NCBI GenBank assembly: GCA_013399015.1
Contig: VWZX01004771.1
Span: 638,182-702,181, forward strand
Reading direction: 5' to 3'
Length of the DNA stretch: 64,000 bases
Origin: Galbula dea
Taxonomy: Eukaryota; Chordata; Aves; Piciformes; Galbulidae
The notes beneath the pieces are model-generated. The model did not search any database, was not told where the DNA came from, and was given only the letters and a program-made list of their open reading frames with translations. Shown here one piece after another: positions 10,734 through 21,160 of the stretch. Position numbers and translations under genes: made by a program. Every line of letters starts with the position of its first letter. Within the stretch, counting starts at the first letter, position 1.

Positions 10734-10851
10734 CCCGCAGGGCCGATCCCTTTCCCCGTCCCTGCCCGGCGGCTCCCCGTCCTCCGGCACGGCCGAGGCA
10801 GCGCGCCCCGCTCCGCCGGCCCCGGCTGCGGACGCTCCCGCGGGCGGCAGG

Positions 10852-11214
10852 ATGTCGGCCAAGCCTGCCGAGCTGCTCGGCGTCTGCTCCAGCTACCAGG
10901 CCGTGATGCCACACTTCGTCTGCGTGGCCGAGGAGTTCCCCCCGCCTGCCCGCCCTGCTAAGGCCACTAAGGGCAAGCTCCGGCGGCCGCGGCAGTCGCG
11001 CTTCAAGACGCAGCCGGTGACTTTCGACGAGATCCAGGAGGTGGAGGAGGAAGGGGTGTCCCCTATGGAGGAGGAGAAGGCCAAGAAGTCCTTTCTGCAG
11101 TCCCTGGAGTGCCTGCGGCGGAGCACCCAGAATCTCAGTCTCCAGCGGGACCGGCTGGGCAGCTGCCGTCTCCGAAACAGCCTCGACTCCAGCGACTCGG
11201 ACTCTGCCCTCTGA
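10852..11214 (+). CDS. C11orf96: C11orf96 (Ag2) orthologue, uncharacterised protein
   Basis: A 120-residue protein in one exon, matching what I know of vertebrate C11orf96, a small vertebrate protein without an established biochemical role. Order of features: conserved N-terminus (MSAKPAELLG) with a hydrophobic stretch at about 16-26; a Pro/Ala linker (29-38); a basic patch (KGKLRRPRQSRFK, 40-52) that could act as a nuclear localisation signal; an acidic block (TFDEIQEVEEEG and PMEEE, 57-75); a Leu-bearing helix (80-97); and a Ser/Asp-rich C-terminus (SLDSSDSDSAL) with casein-kinase-2-like sites and an ending that fits a class I PDZ ligand. No signal peptide or membrane segment is seen. The start is the first ATG of the transcript, with A at -3. 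The same frame is open for another 190 codons upstream but without any ATG; some database models of the human gene carry an N-terminal extension (from memory, unchecked). TATA box, CpG island and poly(A) signal support an intact gene. Confidence 0.93.
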   Translation: MSAKPAELLGVCSSYQAVMPHFVCVAEEFPPPARPAKATKGKLRRPRQSRFKTQPVTFDEIQEVEEEGVSPMEEEKAKKSFLQSLECLRRSTQNLSLQRDRLGSCRLRNSLDSSDSDSAL

Positions 11215-11575
11215 GGGCGGCGGGGCCTGAACCGGATCCGGACCGAACCCGGCACGGCTCGGCGGGATCCGGCACGGCAGGGACTTGGGTGAACGGAGCC
11301 GCCTGCGGCCGCCCGCCGCGTCGGGATGTTTTCTACGAAAGCGCTTGTACCTTCGTTTCTATTCGATTGTAGGAACCTTTCCTCTGAAAAGACAAAAACC
11401 ACGAATCTCTTTTCTATTCGTTAGAAGAAATGAGCTGGGTTAGATGCATTGAGCTGCTGGACTTTATATTTATTTTTGCATTTCAGCTGTTGACTGCGTT
11501 AATTTAATATGTTTCTACCTGAATGTCTGTTGTTATTTCCATAAAAGAGTAATAAAATCGGATATATTTGCACAG
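11215..11575 (+). other. C11orf96 3' UTR with AU-rich element
   Basis: About 360 bases from the stop codon to the expected cleavage site. The first half is GC-rich; the second is AU-rich, with 'atttatttttg' from 11468, an AU-rich instability-type motif. Short UTRs with such elements are typical of rapidly turned-over messages. Confidence 0.7.
11551..11556 (+). terminator. C11orf96 polyadenylation signal
   Basis: Canonical 'aataaa' about 340 bases after the stop codon, followed 30-45 bases later by a GT/T-rich stretch ('gtgttcttctttg') that suits the downstream element. Confidence 0.85.
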
Positions 11576-11576
11576 T

Positions 11577-12732
11577 ACATATCGGAGTGTTCTTCTTTGA
11601 GGGACCTCCCTGTCCTCCTTCATCTCACTTCATCCCTCTGAGGGCTGAAAAGGTTTAAAGGTTAGTGCAGATGCAGTAACACTTTCCTCAGGGAGGTTTT
11701 CTGTCTGTAACTGTCAGGTGCAAGACAAGAGCCAAGATTTTAGACAAAGATTTGCTTCTCTGAGATCTGTGTGTTAACCTGAATTGATGTTTAAGGAGTG
11801 TTTATAGCTGTGTCTGAGAATTACGGATGGAACTGGGCAAGCCTGGTGCCTTCACAGAAGCCCCTTGATACTTTCTATTCTCATCCAGGCTGGTTTTGTT
11901 TCTTCTCCCCTTCTGGCTCATATGTTGTTGAGTCTTGCAGATGTGTTTGGTAATCAGATAGGATGTGGTTTTATTTGCCATGTGGACATGGAGATGGAAA
12001 GCAAAGGTGTTTTGGTGTGGTATAGCAGTGAGGTTGTGTGAGGCTTCTGGGGGGGGTGTCTGTGTGTCTGTGAAGTATTTTCTCTGTTGTGTATGTGCCA
12101 AGAAGCATCTGCAGCTCCCTGCAGAATGAAAAGCAAATTCCTGGACTGGGAATTTTCTCCCATAATTTCCTCCTGTGCTACTAGTGTAATCCCATGGGAG
12201 CATCTTCCTTCAAGGCAAGCCTCTGGCCACTGAAACTTCCCAGTTATTAGCTAGAAGTCAGCTGGAGCCTCTGACCAGTATTTCTGTGGTGACCATTCTT
12301 TTCTGGGGACCTACAGCTTTTCTTATCTTCTTTGTCTCTTTCTTATCTCTTTTCTTGTCCTGCCTTGAAGTGCAATCACAAACAGGGATGACCAGCATGC
12401 TGTGAGTTCTGAAACCTCCCTGGCAGGAGGAGATCAGCACCAGGGGAAGGTCAGGCACCCAGTTCAGCAGGTAAGAAAATGGGGCTGGGCTCTGGTCTGA
12501 CCTACCTGGAAAAAAAACCCAAACCAAAACAGAAACCAAACCAAAAAACCAACATGTAAAGAATCAGTTCCCCCATCCCTGTACATGCTGTCTGTGAAAC
12601 AGCTCTCATCTCCCTTCACCATTACATTAATCTTGCTTCTGTGTAGGCACAGTATAGAACACGCGTATCATCTACGTGCAAAGCAGAGCAACTTGACCTC
12701 CACAACAGCTTCCAGCCAGGGAAACTGAGAAG
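11577..12732. other. Unique non-coding stretch downstream of C11orf96
   Basis: A minus-strand frame of 133 codons (11802-12203) has no splice sites, start context or family resemblance. An A/C-rich run lies at 12510-12550. No gene is supported. Confidence 0.5.
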
Positions 12733-12885
12733 TGGTGGAAGCCCCATCCCTGGAAGTTTTCAAGGCCAGGCTGGATGGGGCTCTGGGCAGCCTGATCTAG
12801 TAGGAGGTGCCCCTGCCCATGGCAGGGGGGTTGGAACTAGATGATCTTTAAGGTCCCTTCCAACTCTGGCAATTCTGTGATCCAA
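12733..12885 (+). mobile_element. CR1 LINE tail, distinct subfamily
   Basis: Reads 'gtggtggaagccccatccct' to 'ggttggaactagatgatctt' and ends 'gcaattctgtgatcc'. The middle, 'ctgatctagtaggaggtgcc', differs from types A-D and marks another CR1 lineage. Confidence 0.9.
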
Positions 12886-14019
12886 TGAAACTGGGCTTGG
12901 TAAGAACTAATCAGTTACCAGCAGCCAGGCTAATCTTCCTCAACAAATTCCTATTGCTGGTTCTCCTTCTGGCAGGTTTGGGGCTGTGAAGGGGTTTGAA
13001 ACATCAATGGGAACTCTACAGCCTAACCATTGCATAATGCACCCAGTAGGCTCAGGAGCTCCATGCGACTTCCAGAGGCTGTCCAACATCCTCCCCAGGC
13101 TCTGGGTTCCAGACTGCTTTCCAGCTCTGGTACAAATCCCTGTGCTGCACAGTGTGTGTGAGCTTCAGGAGGCTGTAAGCACATGATCCTTTTTCCCTCT
13201 AGCTGCTTCTATGTGGCAGTGGGGATTAAGAACAGGGTATTTTCCATCACTCTTCCCACCCCTGCTGTAGGAATTGTCACAACACAGGAGGCACAAGAGG
13301 GAAGCTGAGAGCAGAGCATTGGGTATTCACTGCCTGCAAGGGGGAAACAGCCTTTTCCTGCTCCAAGAGACAGATGTGGATGTTAACACAGAGGACAAAG
13401 AGGTTTTGGGAATCTGTTGTAGAGTAACATTCGAAAAGAAGCCATATTCCAGTGGTTAGGTGGAATAAATAAGTTTCTCTTCACTTGTTCTTTGTTAATG
13501 TTTTTCTGCTCCATCTCCGAGTGAATAACATGTGAGATGCCAGTGCTAAAGAGAGGCTGGTGTTTGTCTTCCAAACAACTACCCTCGAGGCAAAAGGGTG
13601 AAAAGCCAGGGTGTTTTAGCTCTGTCCTGGAGAGGTCCTCCTGAGTGCAGCTGGAAAAAGAAACCTCCCTTCCAGTCTTTCTGATTTTGAAAGTTTCTCT
13701 TGTGACGGTTTTTAGCATCATGGATGTCTGTGCTGTGAGAACTGCAGGAAGACCAATTAAATTCAGTTGATGATGGCAATGGCTATATCAAAGGGGTTTG
13801 AGTCTGGGTCCCTCTACCCAGGCAGGAGCTGTCACTTGTACATTTCCCTTCAGCAATTCACAGCCTAGAAGCACCAAGCAGATGCCATTTACGGTGATGC
13901 TCAGCACGGCAGTGAGTAGGCACAAGCATCCTACGTCTGCACAGGAAGGAGCTGAGAGGGGTGAGTAAAAGCTTGGAGCAGAAAGCTGTTCTTCCATTTT
14001 CTTCCTGTTTTGTGTCCAT
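12886..14019. other. Unique non-coding stretch
   Basis: Nothing recognisable beyond chance reading frames on both strands (largest 112 codons at 13383-13721, minus). Confidence 0.5.
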
Positions 14020-14493
14020 AGAATTGTTTTGGTTGGAAGAGACCTTTCAGATCGAGTCCAACTGTTAACCCAGCATTGCCAGGTCACCACTAAACCGCGT
14101 GCCTCAGCACCACATCTACACATCTCTTAAATCCCTCCAGGGATAGTGACTCCACCACTGCCTTGGGCAGCAGCCTCTTCCAGGCCTTGACAACCCTTCT
14201 GGGGAAGACTTTTCATAATGTCCAACCCATACCTGCCCTAGCACAACATGAGGCCATTTCCTCTTGTCCCATCACTTGTTCCTTGTGAGAAGAGACCAAC
14301 CTCCACCTCACACCAGCCTCCTTTCACGTAGTTGTAGAGAGGGAGAAGATCTCCTGAGCCTCCTCTTCTCCAGACTAAACAACCCCAGTTCCCTCAGCTG
14401 CTTCTCAGAAGAGTTGTGCTCTGGACCAGCTTTGTTTCCCTTGTCTGAACATGCTCCATCACCTCAATGTCTTCCTTATAGTGAGGGTCCCCT
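14020..14493 (-). mobile_element. CR1 LINE 3' fragment, type C
   Basis: From the reversed tail ('tagaattgttttggttggaa') through 'caggtcaccactaaaccgcg' to 'cctcaatgtcttccttatag'. About 475 bases, reaching the ORF2 end. Confidence 0.93.
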
Positions 14494-15596
14494 CAAGCTG
14501 AAAAGCGTTTTCTCCCTATGCTCATGTTGAAATGCTGTGGTAGCATGAAGTTACTCATGCTGGAGTGGTGGATCTGTACCTCCACACCTTATGCTGGCCT
14601 AATCAGCATAGAGGGCATCTGAACAGTGCAGTATCACTGCTTTCCTGGCATAAAGGCAAAAAAAAAAAATCCTCTTTGTGCATCTTATGGACAAGCTTTT
14701 TCTGCCTTTTTTTCCCCCAAAAAAGTTACATTTGACTCAGTAATTTGTTTCTAGTTCTGTTCGATGTCTGCCCTAAGCTGCTGAGGACAGTCTCCTTTCC
14801 TAGCTGTGTGTGCCCCATTTGTGCTCTTGGATGACTTCTTCCATTTCTGGATTTCCAGTGCCTCACAGGAACACTTTGGAGGTATCAGGAACAAATATGA
14901 GAAGGTGCTTGTAATTCCTGCAGGTTTCTGTGCTAGGATCCTGAGAATGCATTTGCTTTAGGATCTGGCTGATGATGATGTGTCCTTCCAGGTGCTGTGG
15001 GTCTGATCCCACAGGAGCATGGACAGACTATGGGACCCTGACCTGGGTGAGAAACACCACACAAGTGTCCTCATCTAACCTCCAAAGTCATGGTGGAGTG
15101 GTGGGTCATGACACAACCAGAGGCATCTAATTGCTTGGCTGACAGCTAACAAATTGCCATGTCACAGGGGCCACTGGGTGAACTGGTTGCTGTGGTTTTG
15201 AGGTGCAGAATTCGGAAGCCACCAGACATCAGCACAGTTCTCCAGGCTGCATCTAGCCTTGTTTGAACCTCAGTTCCCATGGCACAACTCAGCCTGAGCT
15301 GGCTTTTGCACGTGGGGTTTGCATTTCTGGGAGGGGAAATCCCTTGGGGAAGTTCAGATAGCCTGAAATCCCTGAGCAGATCTTGGGCTGCCTGCGTGGT
15401 GATGCACCAGTGCCCTGGATTTGTGGGTTAGCTTCTCACAGCCATCTGAAATAGAGCATGCAAACTGCGCACAGGACTTCAGCCAGCCTGGCTCCTACCT
15501 TCACTGGTGTTTTTCAGGCTGTAAAGATACAAGATGACAACCCAAGCAGAAGAGAATCTGGTGTCTGGTAATAACACAAGCAGAAGGAGCTCACCT
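14494..15596. other. Unique non-coding stretch
   Basis: Contains short homopolymer runs (A tract at 14660-14669, T/C tract at 14708-14717). No exon or repeat family recognised. Confidence 0.5.
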
Positions 15597-16310
15597 CATG
15601 TACAGGTTAGGGGTTGACCTGCTGAAAAGCAGCTCTGTGGAGAAGGACCTGGGAGTCCTGGTGGGCAACAAGTTCACCATGAGCCAGAAATGTGCCTTAC
15701 TGGCCAAGAAGGCTAAAGGCATCCTGGGGTGCATTCAGAGTGTGACCAGCAGTTTGAGAGGGGTTCTCCTCCTCCTCTACTCTGTCCTAGGGAGGCCACA
15801 TCTGGAGTCCTGGGTCCAGTTCTAGGCTCCCTACTTCAAGAGAGACAAGGAACCACTGGAGAGAATCCAGCAGAGGCTAGGAAGATGCTGAGGGGACTGG
15901 AGCAACTCTGTGAGGAGAAAAGGCTGAGACCTTTGGGGCTGGCTAGCTTGGAGAAAAGCAGACCCAGAAGGGATCTGCTCAATGCTTAGCAATACCTAAA
16001 GGGTGGGGTCAAGAGGATGGGGCCAGACTCTGATCAGTGGTGCCCAGAGGTAGGACAAGGGGCAATAGGCACAATCTATAACAAAGGAAATTCCATCTGA
16101 ACATAAGGAAAAACTTTTTTTTGAGTGTGCCAGAGGCCTGGCCCAGTCTGTCCAGAGAGGTTGTGGAATCTCTTTCTCTGGAGAGATTCCAAACCCACCC
16201 AGAGGTTCCCCTGGGCAACCTGTTGTCAGTGACCCTGCTTTACCAGGCGGGGTTGGACTAGATGATCTCCAGAGGTCTATTGCAACTCTCACCATGCTGG
16301 GATTCTCCTG
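15597..16310 (+). mobile_element. CR1 LINE, ORF2 end plus full 3' UTR, type B
   Basis: Starts in the C-terminal part of ORF2: the frame at 15598-15825 reads YRLGVDLLKSSSVEKDLGVL, the CR1 segment after the reverse transcriptase. It continues through the 3' UTR to 'caccatgctgggattctcct'. The coding frame then shifts and stops, so it is not functional. At about 715 bases it is the longest continuous CR1 here except the gapped copy at 19486. Confidence 0.95.
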
Positions 16311-18024
16311 AAGTAGGAGGCCATTGCACAGTTATGGGGAAGTTGCCAGCTCAGCTGTGGTCTTCAACTTGAGTAGCCACCTGAAGTCAGATGGCTGAAC
16401 TTGAGGGAATGAATTAATTGGGGGAATAAATTAATTCCCAAACAGCTTCTCTTCACACGTGCATGTGCGTGTGTCCCTGTACCTGGTCTGGCTGGTCTAG
16501 AGTGCTGCTAACAGAACAGCCCAGCTCTTGGCTACAGAGTAAAGCACCTCCAGATACTTAATTGACAGTGCAATTAGTTTAACTGGTACCAGGAGAGAAG
16601 AAAATACTTCCTGCATAACTAATAGCAACTGTGTCATGGTCTCGTATTTCTTTCTTGTGCCAGAGCATCAGCTGTAAGACTATTGAACGTATGAACTTGG
16701 TAATTATGTGCTTAAAAGCAAATGTCATAGTGTATTATAAACAGCATAGGGTTAGATCCTGATTTTGGCTGCTCTGGTGTCAGGTTGCCTTTGGTCCAGC
16801 TTTACTCTGAAGTTAATCTAGATTTGCTCCTCTTCACTGATGTTACCGAGCATGTTTCTGGACTGGCTTGAAATGTCCAAGCCATTGCTCCCCTGCTGGC
16901 ATCATACCCAGGATACTCTGAGGCTTCACCCAACCTTACAGAAGTTGAACCTCCTTGTGCTTTGGAAATAACGTGGCTGGAACATCTGTGCCTGGCTCCA
17001 GGTGGAGCTGGCAGCAGTGATGGGGGGAAGCTTGGAAGCTGCAGAAGAGGGGAGGGGGCTTTCCTTCAGCTTCTCCCTGAGGAGTCCATGCTTGATGGGA
17101 GGTTGCAGAAGAGTGTCTGAAACCAAACCGAGGTTTGTCTGGGTCTGATTTCAAACAAAACAAGATCTACCATGATAATTTATGACTCTGCCTTGAACAC
17201 CAATACTTTGTTTGGAAATATTTGCCTTGAAGAGGTTGAGGTTATTTATTAGGAGCTGGTGAAAGGGAAGTTTTCTTCCTTGGCTTGATTTAAAACCCTG
17301 TTGTTGTGGAAGATTTTTTTTTCCCCTTCCCTGTGAAGAAAATGACCTTTCTTGGGCAGGAGGGAAGGGAACTGGCCAGAAAGGAGAGAACACAGCTCGC
17401 TTGTGAAATGGCTCTTGGCTCACACCAAACCATGTGAAGGATGTTTATGTGCTTGTTCCTTTTAATCGTGGGTTCTGGCAAGTCGGTGCTTTCCCTCGGA
17501 GAAGTATTTGGAGGTCCTGACCGTGATCGTTAAAGATCCATTTCTGTCTCTTTTCACAACAAGCTCTAATGTCTGAGGGAGCCTGCGCTCTGCTGACCTG
17601 CATCTTTCAGGAGAAATTCAGTGAGGGAACATTTTTTTAATCACTTTTCCCTAGGTAAAAGAGAGCAGAAGGGAAGTGGCATTGGAAACATCGGTTATTG
17701 CTCGTGGTTACTCTTAGATGTTTGCTGTTAGACCGAGTTGGGTGCCTCTTAGCCATACATGGCTGGCATTTATCATCTGGAAATGCATGTGGTGAGGTTC
17801 ACAGAGGTGTGGATGCAGTATCACTGTGACCTGCACAGCTCCAAGGTCCCCTGTGCTTTGGGGACAGGCTGGAGGTTCAGGTTTTGAAGGGATGGAAAGA
17901 TGCCAAAGCACTGAAATCTGGAAGGAGAGAGCTGTCTGTCACTTTGCAGAGAGGCAGCTAAAGTAGAGGTGTTTGGGAATGGAGCTGCTGGAGCACAGCC
18001 ACATGGTGTGGGGAGAGGCAGGCA
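16311..18024. other. Unique non-coding stretch
   Basis: Contains an imperfect inverted repeat at 16405-16439 with 'aattaatt' arms around five Gs. Otherwise no repeat, CpG cluster or exon is recognised. Confidence 0.5.
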
Positions 18025-18236
18025 GGTAGGAGGGAGTGAGGGAAAATGAAGAGAAAGGAAAGGAAGAGGGAAAGGGAGAGAAGGAAGGAGAAAGGGAGGA
18101 AGGAAGAAGAGAAGGAAGAAAGGAGGGAAAAAGGGAGGAAAGAGAAGAAGGAAGGAAGAAGAAAGGAGGGAAAAGGGGAGGAAGGAAGAAAAAATAAATG
18201 GCAGAAAGCAGATGGAAAGGCAGGAAGGAGGGAAGG
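18025..18236. repeat. Purine-rich (GGAA/GAAA)n simple repeat
   Basis: About 210 bases of almost pure A/G on the plus strand, built from 'ggaa', 'gaaa' and 'gggagg' blocks. Long purine-only tracts explain the stop-free frames on both strands here (Lys/Glu/Arg-rich on plus, Ser/Phe/Pro/Leu-rich on minus). Confidence 0.93.
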
Positions 18237-19039
18237 CTCAACCTCAGAGTGAAATGGGATGCATCTCACATGCCTAAGAAGGCAATGAGAGAGCCTGGCT
18301 TTAATCAGCTTGCAGTAGTAGCATCCCTGAGTTTACACACCCTTGGGAGCCAACAAAATGAAATGTTGCCTGTTTCTTTTCCAGTTTGGAAACATATTGA
18401 CATGTTTATGTGACATTTTTGTTTGTTTCCCAAAATAAACATGAGAGTTTTCAACCAGCTCCTCTTTTTCCCAGAAAATCAGCCCAAAATAACCAATTCA
18501 CTAGCTTTAGGAGTTTAGCTATCAGTTTTGTGACTGTCTATTAGTGTTTACTAGTAAAGTGTCCCTGTGTGTTTTCGTCATACAGGTGAAGCAAGGAAGG
18601 AGGCAAAGCAGGGGAGGTGGCAGGACCACTGAGATTTCTGCTCCCTTTGGGGGGACACATACACTTTGCTGCTGCTCAGCAGTTAACTTTTGGGAACTGG
18701 GGAGAAAAGAAAAAAGCATCCTGCCACTTGCTGGTGAGCCGTTGCCTTCTCAGGTGTCCCCTTCCCTTGTTTGTGGACCTGAGGCTGGTGATTCTCCTCC
18801 TTCTGCTATGTGGGGATCTCATGGTGTTTCTACATTGGAAGAGGGCTGATTTTGTCAGCACATATGTGAGTCTGGATCAGGGAGGACAGGGAGGAAGGAG
18901 GACTTCATGTCAGCAGTTGAGAGTAGAAGGAGGCCTTGTGTCTGAGCCGAAAAGTGGTCACCTCAGGAGCTTACTGGGAAGGAGCTGACCAGTAGGATAT
19001 CAAACTATGTGATTGCTGGGTAGGTCAAGCAGGAGTGGA
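18237..19039. other. Unique non-coding stretch
   Basis: Overlapping frames of 101 and 123 codons at 18544-18988 lack splice context and family resemblance. Nothing else is seen. Confidence 0.45.
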
Positions 19040-19446
19040 GCAACACTTTATATGAAAGGTTGAGAGAGCTGGGTTTGTTTAGCCTAGAGAAGAGAAGACT
19101 GAGAGGGGATCTTCTCAATGCTTATCAATACTTAATGGGTGGATGTCAGGAGGATGAGGCCAGGCTCTTTTCAGTGGTGCCCAGGGACAGGACAAGAGGT
19201 GACAAACTTGAACATAGGAAGTTCCATTTAAACATAAGGTGGAAAGTCTTTACTTTGAGGGTGGTGGAGCGTTGGACCAGGCTGCTCAGAGAGGTGGTGG
19301 AGTCTCTCCGTCTCTGGAGACATTCCAAACCTGCCTGGACACAATCCTGTGCAACCTGCCCTAGGTGAGCCTGCTCTGCCAGGGAGTTTGGACTAGATGA
19401 TCTTCAGAGGTTCCTTCCAACCCCTAACATTCTGTGATTCTGTGAA
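19040..19446 (+). mobile_element. CR1 LINE 3' fragment, type B-like
   Basis: Starts at 'atatgaaaggttgagagagc' and runs to 'taacattctgtgattctgtg'. Only about 40 bases separate its tail from the next CR1, in the same orientation. Confidence 0.93.
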
Positions 19447-19485
19447 AGAAAACCTGAGCTGAACAACATAGCTAATTAAACAGTG

Positions 19486-19923
19486 CCAGCAGGAGTTTAT
19501 CTTGATTTCAGTAAAGCGTTTGACACTGTCTCCCACAGCATCCTTGCAACTAAACTGAGCAAGTGTGGTCTGGCTGATTGGGTAGTGAGGTGGATTGTGA
19601 ACTGGCTGAAGGACAGAAGTCAGAGAGTTGTGGTCAATGGGATGGAGTCTAGTTGGAGGCCTGTGTCTAGTGGAGTCCCTCAGGGGTCAGTACTGGGATC
19701 AGTACTTTTCAATCTATTCATTAACAACCTGGATAAGGGAACAGAGTGTGCTCTCAGCAAGTTTGCTGATGACACTAAACTGGGTGGAGTGGCTGACACA
19801 CCACAGGGTTGTGCTGCCGTTCAGCCAGACTTAGACAGGCTGGAGAGTTGGGCAGGGAGAAATTGAATGAGATTCAATAAGGCCAAGTGTCGAGTCTTGC
19901 ACCTGGGAAAGACCAACCCCATG
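19486..19923 (+). pseudogene. CR1 ORF2 reverse transcriptase fragment
   Basis: About 125 codons of non-LTR reverse transcriptase are open. Visible motifs: the first catalytic Asp region (LDFSKAFDTV), the GVPQGS motif about 55 residues later, and the catalytic FADD box about 30 residues beyond that. A TGA at 19864-19866 falls where CR1 normally has Trp (after ESWAGRN); the frame then stays open (MRFNKAKCRVLHLG) up to the gap. The 5' part of ORF2, including the endonuclease domain, is absent, so it cannot move by itself. Confidence 0.9.
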
Positions 19924-19939
19924 NNNNNNNNNNNNNNNN
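19924..19939. other. Assembly gap, 16 Ns
   Basis: The sequence is unknown here. It lies inside a CR1 copy, a usual place for assembly breaks in a CR1-rich genome. Confidence 1.
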
Positions 19940-20439
19940 TTCTCAGTGAAGCCCAGTGACAGGACAAGGGGCAATGGCTGTAAGCTGAAGCATAGGAGAT
20001 TCCGTGTGAACACACACAGAAATGTTTTCCCAGTTGAGGTGCCAGAGCACTGGCACAGACTGCCCAGAGAGGCTGGGGAGTCTCCTTCTCTGGAGGTATT
20101 CAAAACCCGTCTGGACGCGCTTCTGTGTGACCTGATCTAGGGAATCCTGCTGCAGCAGGGGGGTTGGACTAGATGATCTTTCGAGGTCCCTTCCAACTCC
20201 TAGTATTCTGTGATTCTGTGATGGTGATGCTGTGGTTTGGTAGTATAAGTAGTGCTTCCTTGAAGCACCTACAAGCCTCAAGGCTCTCTGGGTGTAGCTC
20301 ATGGAGTCTACAGACGCAATGAGGAGACACTTTGCAATGGGCATTAATCAAGCATTCAGATGTCATGGCTCTGTAGGATGAAACTTCCCTTGATCCTCTA
20401 CAGCAAAGCATGAGCTTCAAGGATGAGAATTACAAGCAT

Positions 20440-21160
20440 TCAAAAGAGTCAGAAAAGCTTGAAGATATCTAGGCTCTGGATATTAGGAGTCCATGATAAA
20501 TTTAATGACTAGAAAGGCTTTTCAAAAAGAATAAAAATAGCATAGTCAAATAGAAAATGAAAGAATATAATTAGAAGTTAAAAGATATCCTGCAAGAAGC
20601 ATAAGTCATGTCCAAAGGGGGAAAACAGAGAAGACCATAAATACTGGGTTGTTAAATGTGAAATCATAATAAGACAACCTTAAAAAAAGATTTTGAAGAA
20701 TGGCTTGTAAAAAGCTGGAAGCTTCTGCTGTGAACCTCTGCAAACACACTGAAGGAAGGGAACTCTCTAGGAAGTCTTTGGCCCCTCTGTCTGAAAGAAG
20801 GCTAAAAGGAACACTCAGGGAGGATAAGGCAGTTATCAGAAGAGCTCTGTCTATTCCCTGCAACACTGGAAGCTACGTGTACTTGACTATATAGTCAATA
20901 CAAAGTGCTCTAAAGCAGCAATAGTTGACGGTAGAAGTGATGCTGTGGCTAGTCCTAAGTCAACTTAGTTGTTGGGGCTAGTCTGAAGTCAACTTGCTAC
21001 TCAGCAGCAATTAAGTGATATGAATATTGACAGCTACTAGGAAAGAAGTCAAGAGCAAACCAAAAATCCTAGGCTGGCAATTGTCTCAGATGACAGTACC
21101 TTGAATGTCCTGTTTTATTAAAAAAAACCCTGAAATATGTCTATATTTCCTGATGTTGAG
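20440..21160 (+). mobile_element. A-rich probable relic of an old CR1-like element
   Basis: The stretch is A-rich and reads like decayed coding sequence of an old non-LTR element, with clusters such as 'aaaaatagcatagtcaaata' and 'gaagaatggcttgtaaaaag' and stops in all frames. It directly precedes an old CR1 3' region in the same orientation. A direct repeat of about 30 bases containing 'aagtcaactt' occurs at 20947-21000. The family assignment is tentative. The ~215 bases before it (20225-20439) show nothing. Confidence 0.35.

Larger units (their letters stand above)
10020..11330. other. CpG island spanning the C11orf96 promoter and exon
   Basis: CpG dinucleotides are very frequent from about 10020 to 11330 and scarce elsewhere in the window. 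The island covers the proximal promoter, the repetitive leader, the whole coding region and the start of the 3' UTR. Just before the TATA box lies a G-rich run (10134-10172) with an EGR1/Sp1-like 'gcgggggc' at 10230. Confidence 0.85.
19486..20224 (+). mobile_element. CR1 LINE with reverse transcriptase region, type D, gap inside
   Basis: The first part (19486-19923) lies in ORF2; the second (19940-20224) is the 3' end with the tail 'attctgtgattctgtgatg'. Between them are 16 Ns. Low divergence and an almost unbroken frame suggest a relatively recent insertion. Comparison with the copy at 15597-16310, which begins in ORF2 just where this one breaks off, shows that about 0.44 kb is missing in the gap. 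Confidence 0.93.

Noticed and set aside
10154..10906. Plus-strand 250-codon frame overlapping the C11orf96 start in another frame
   Set aside because: It starts upstream of the TATA box, runs through the repeat and encodes Arg/Pro/Ser-rich low-complexity text; an effect of composition.
18046..18269. Lys/Glu/Arg-rich and Ser/Phe/Pro-rich frames on opposite strands
   Set aside because: Direct translation of a simple purine repeat.
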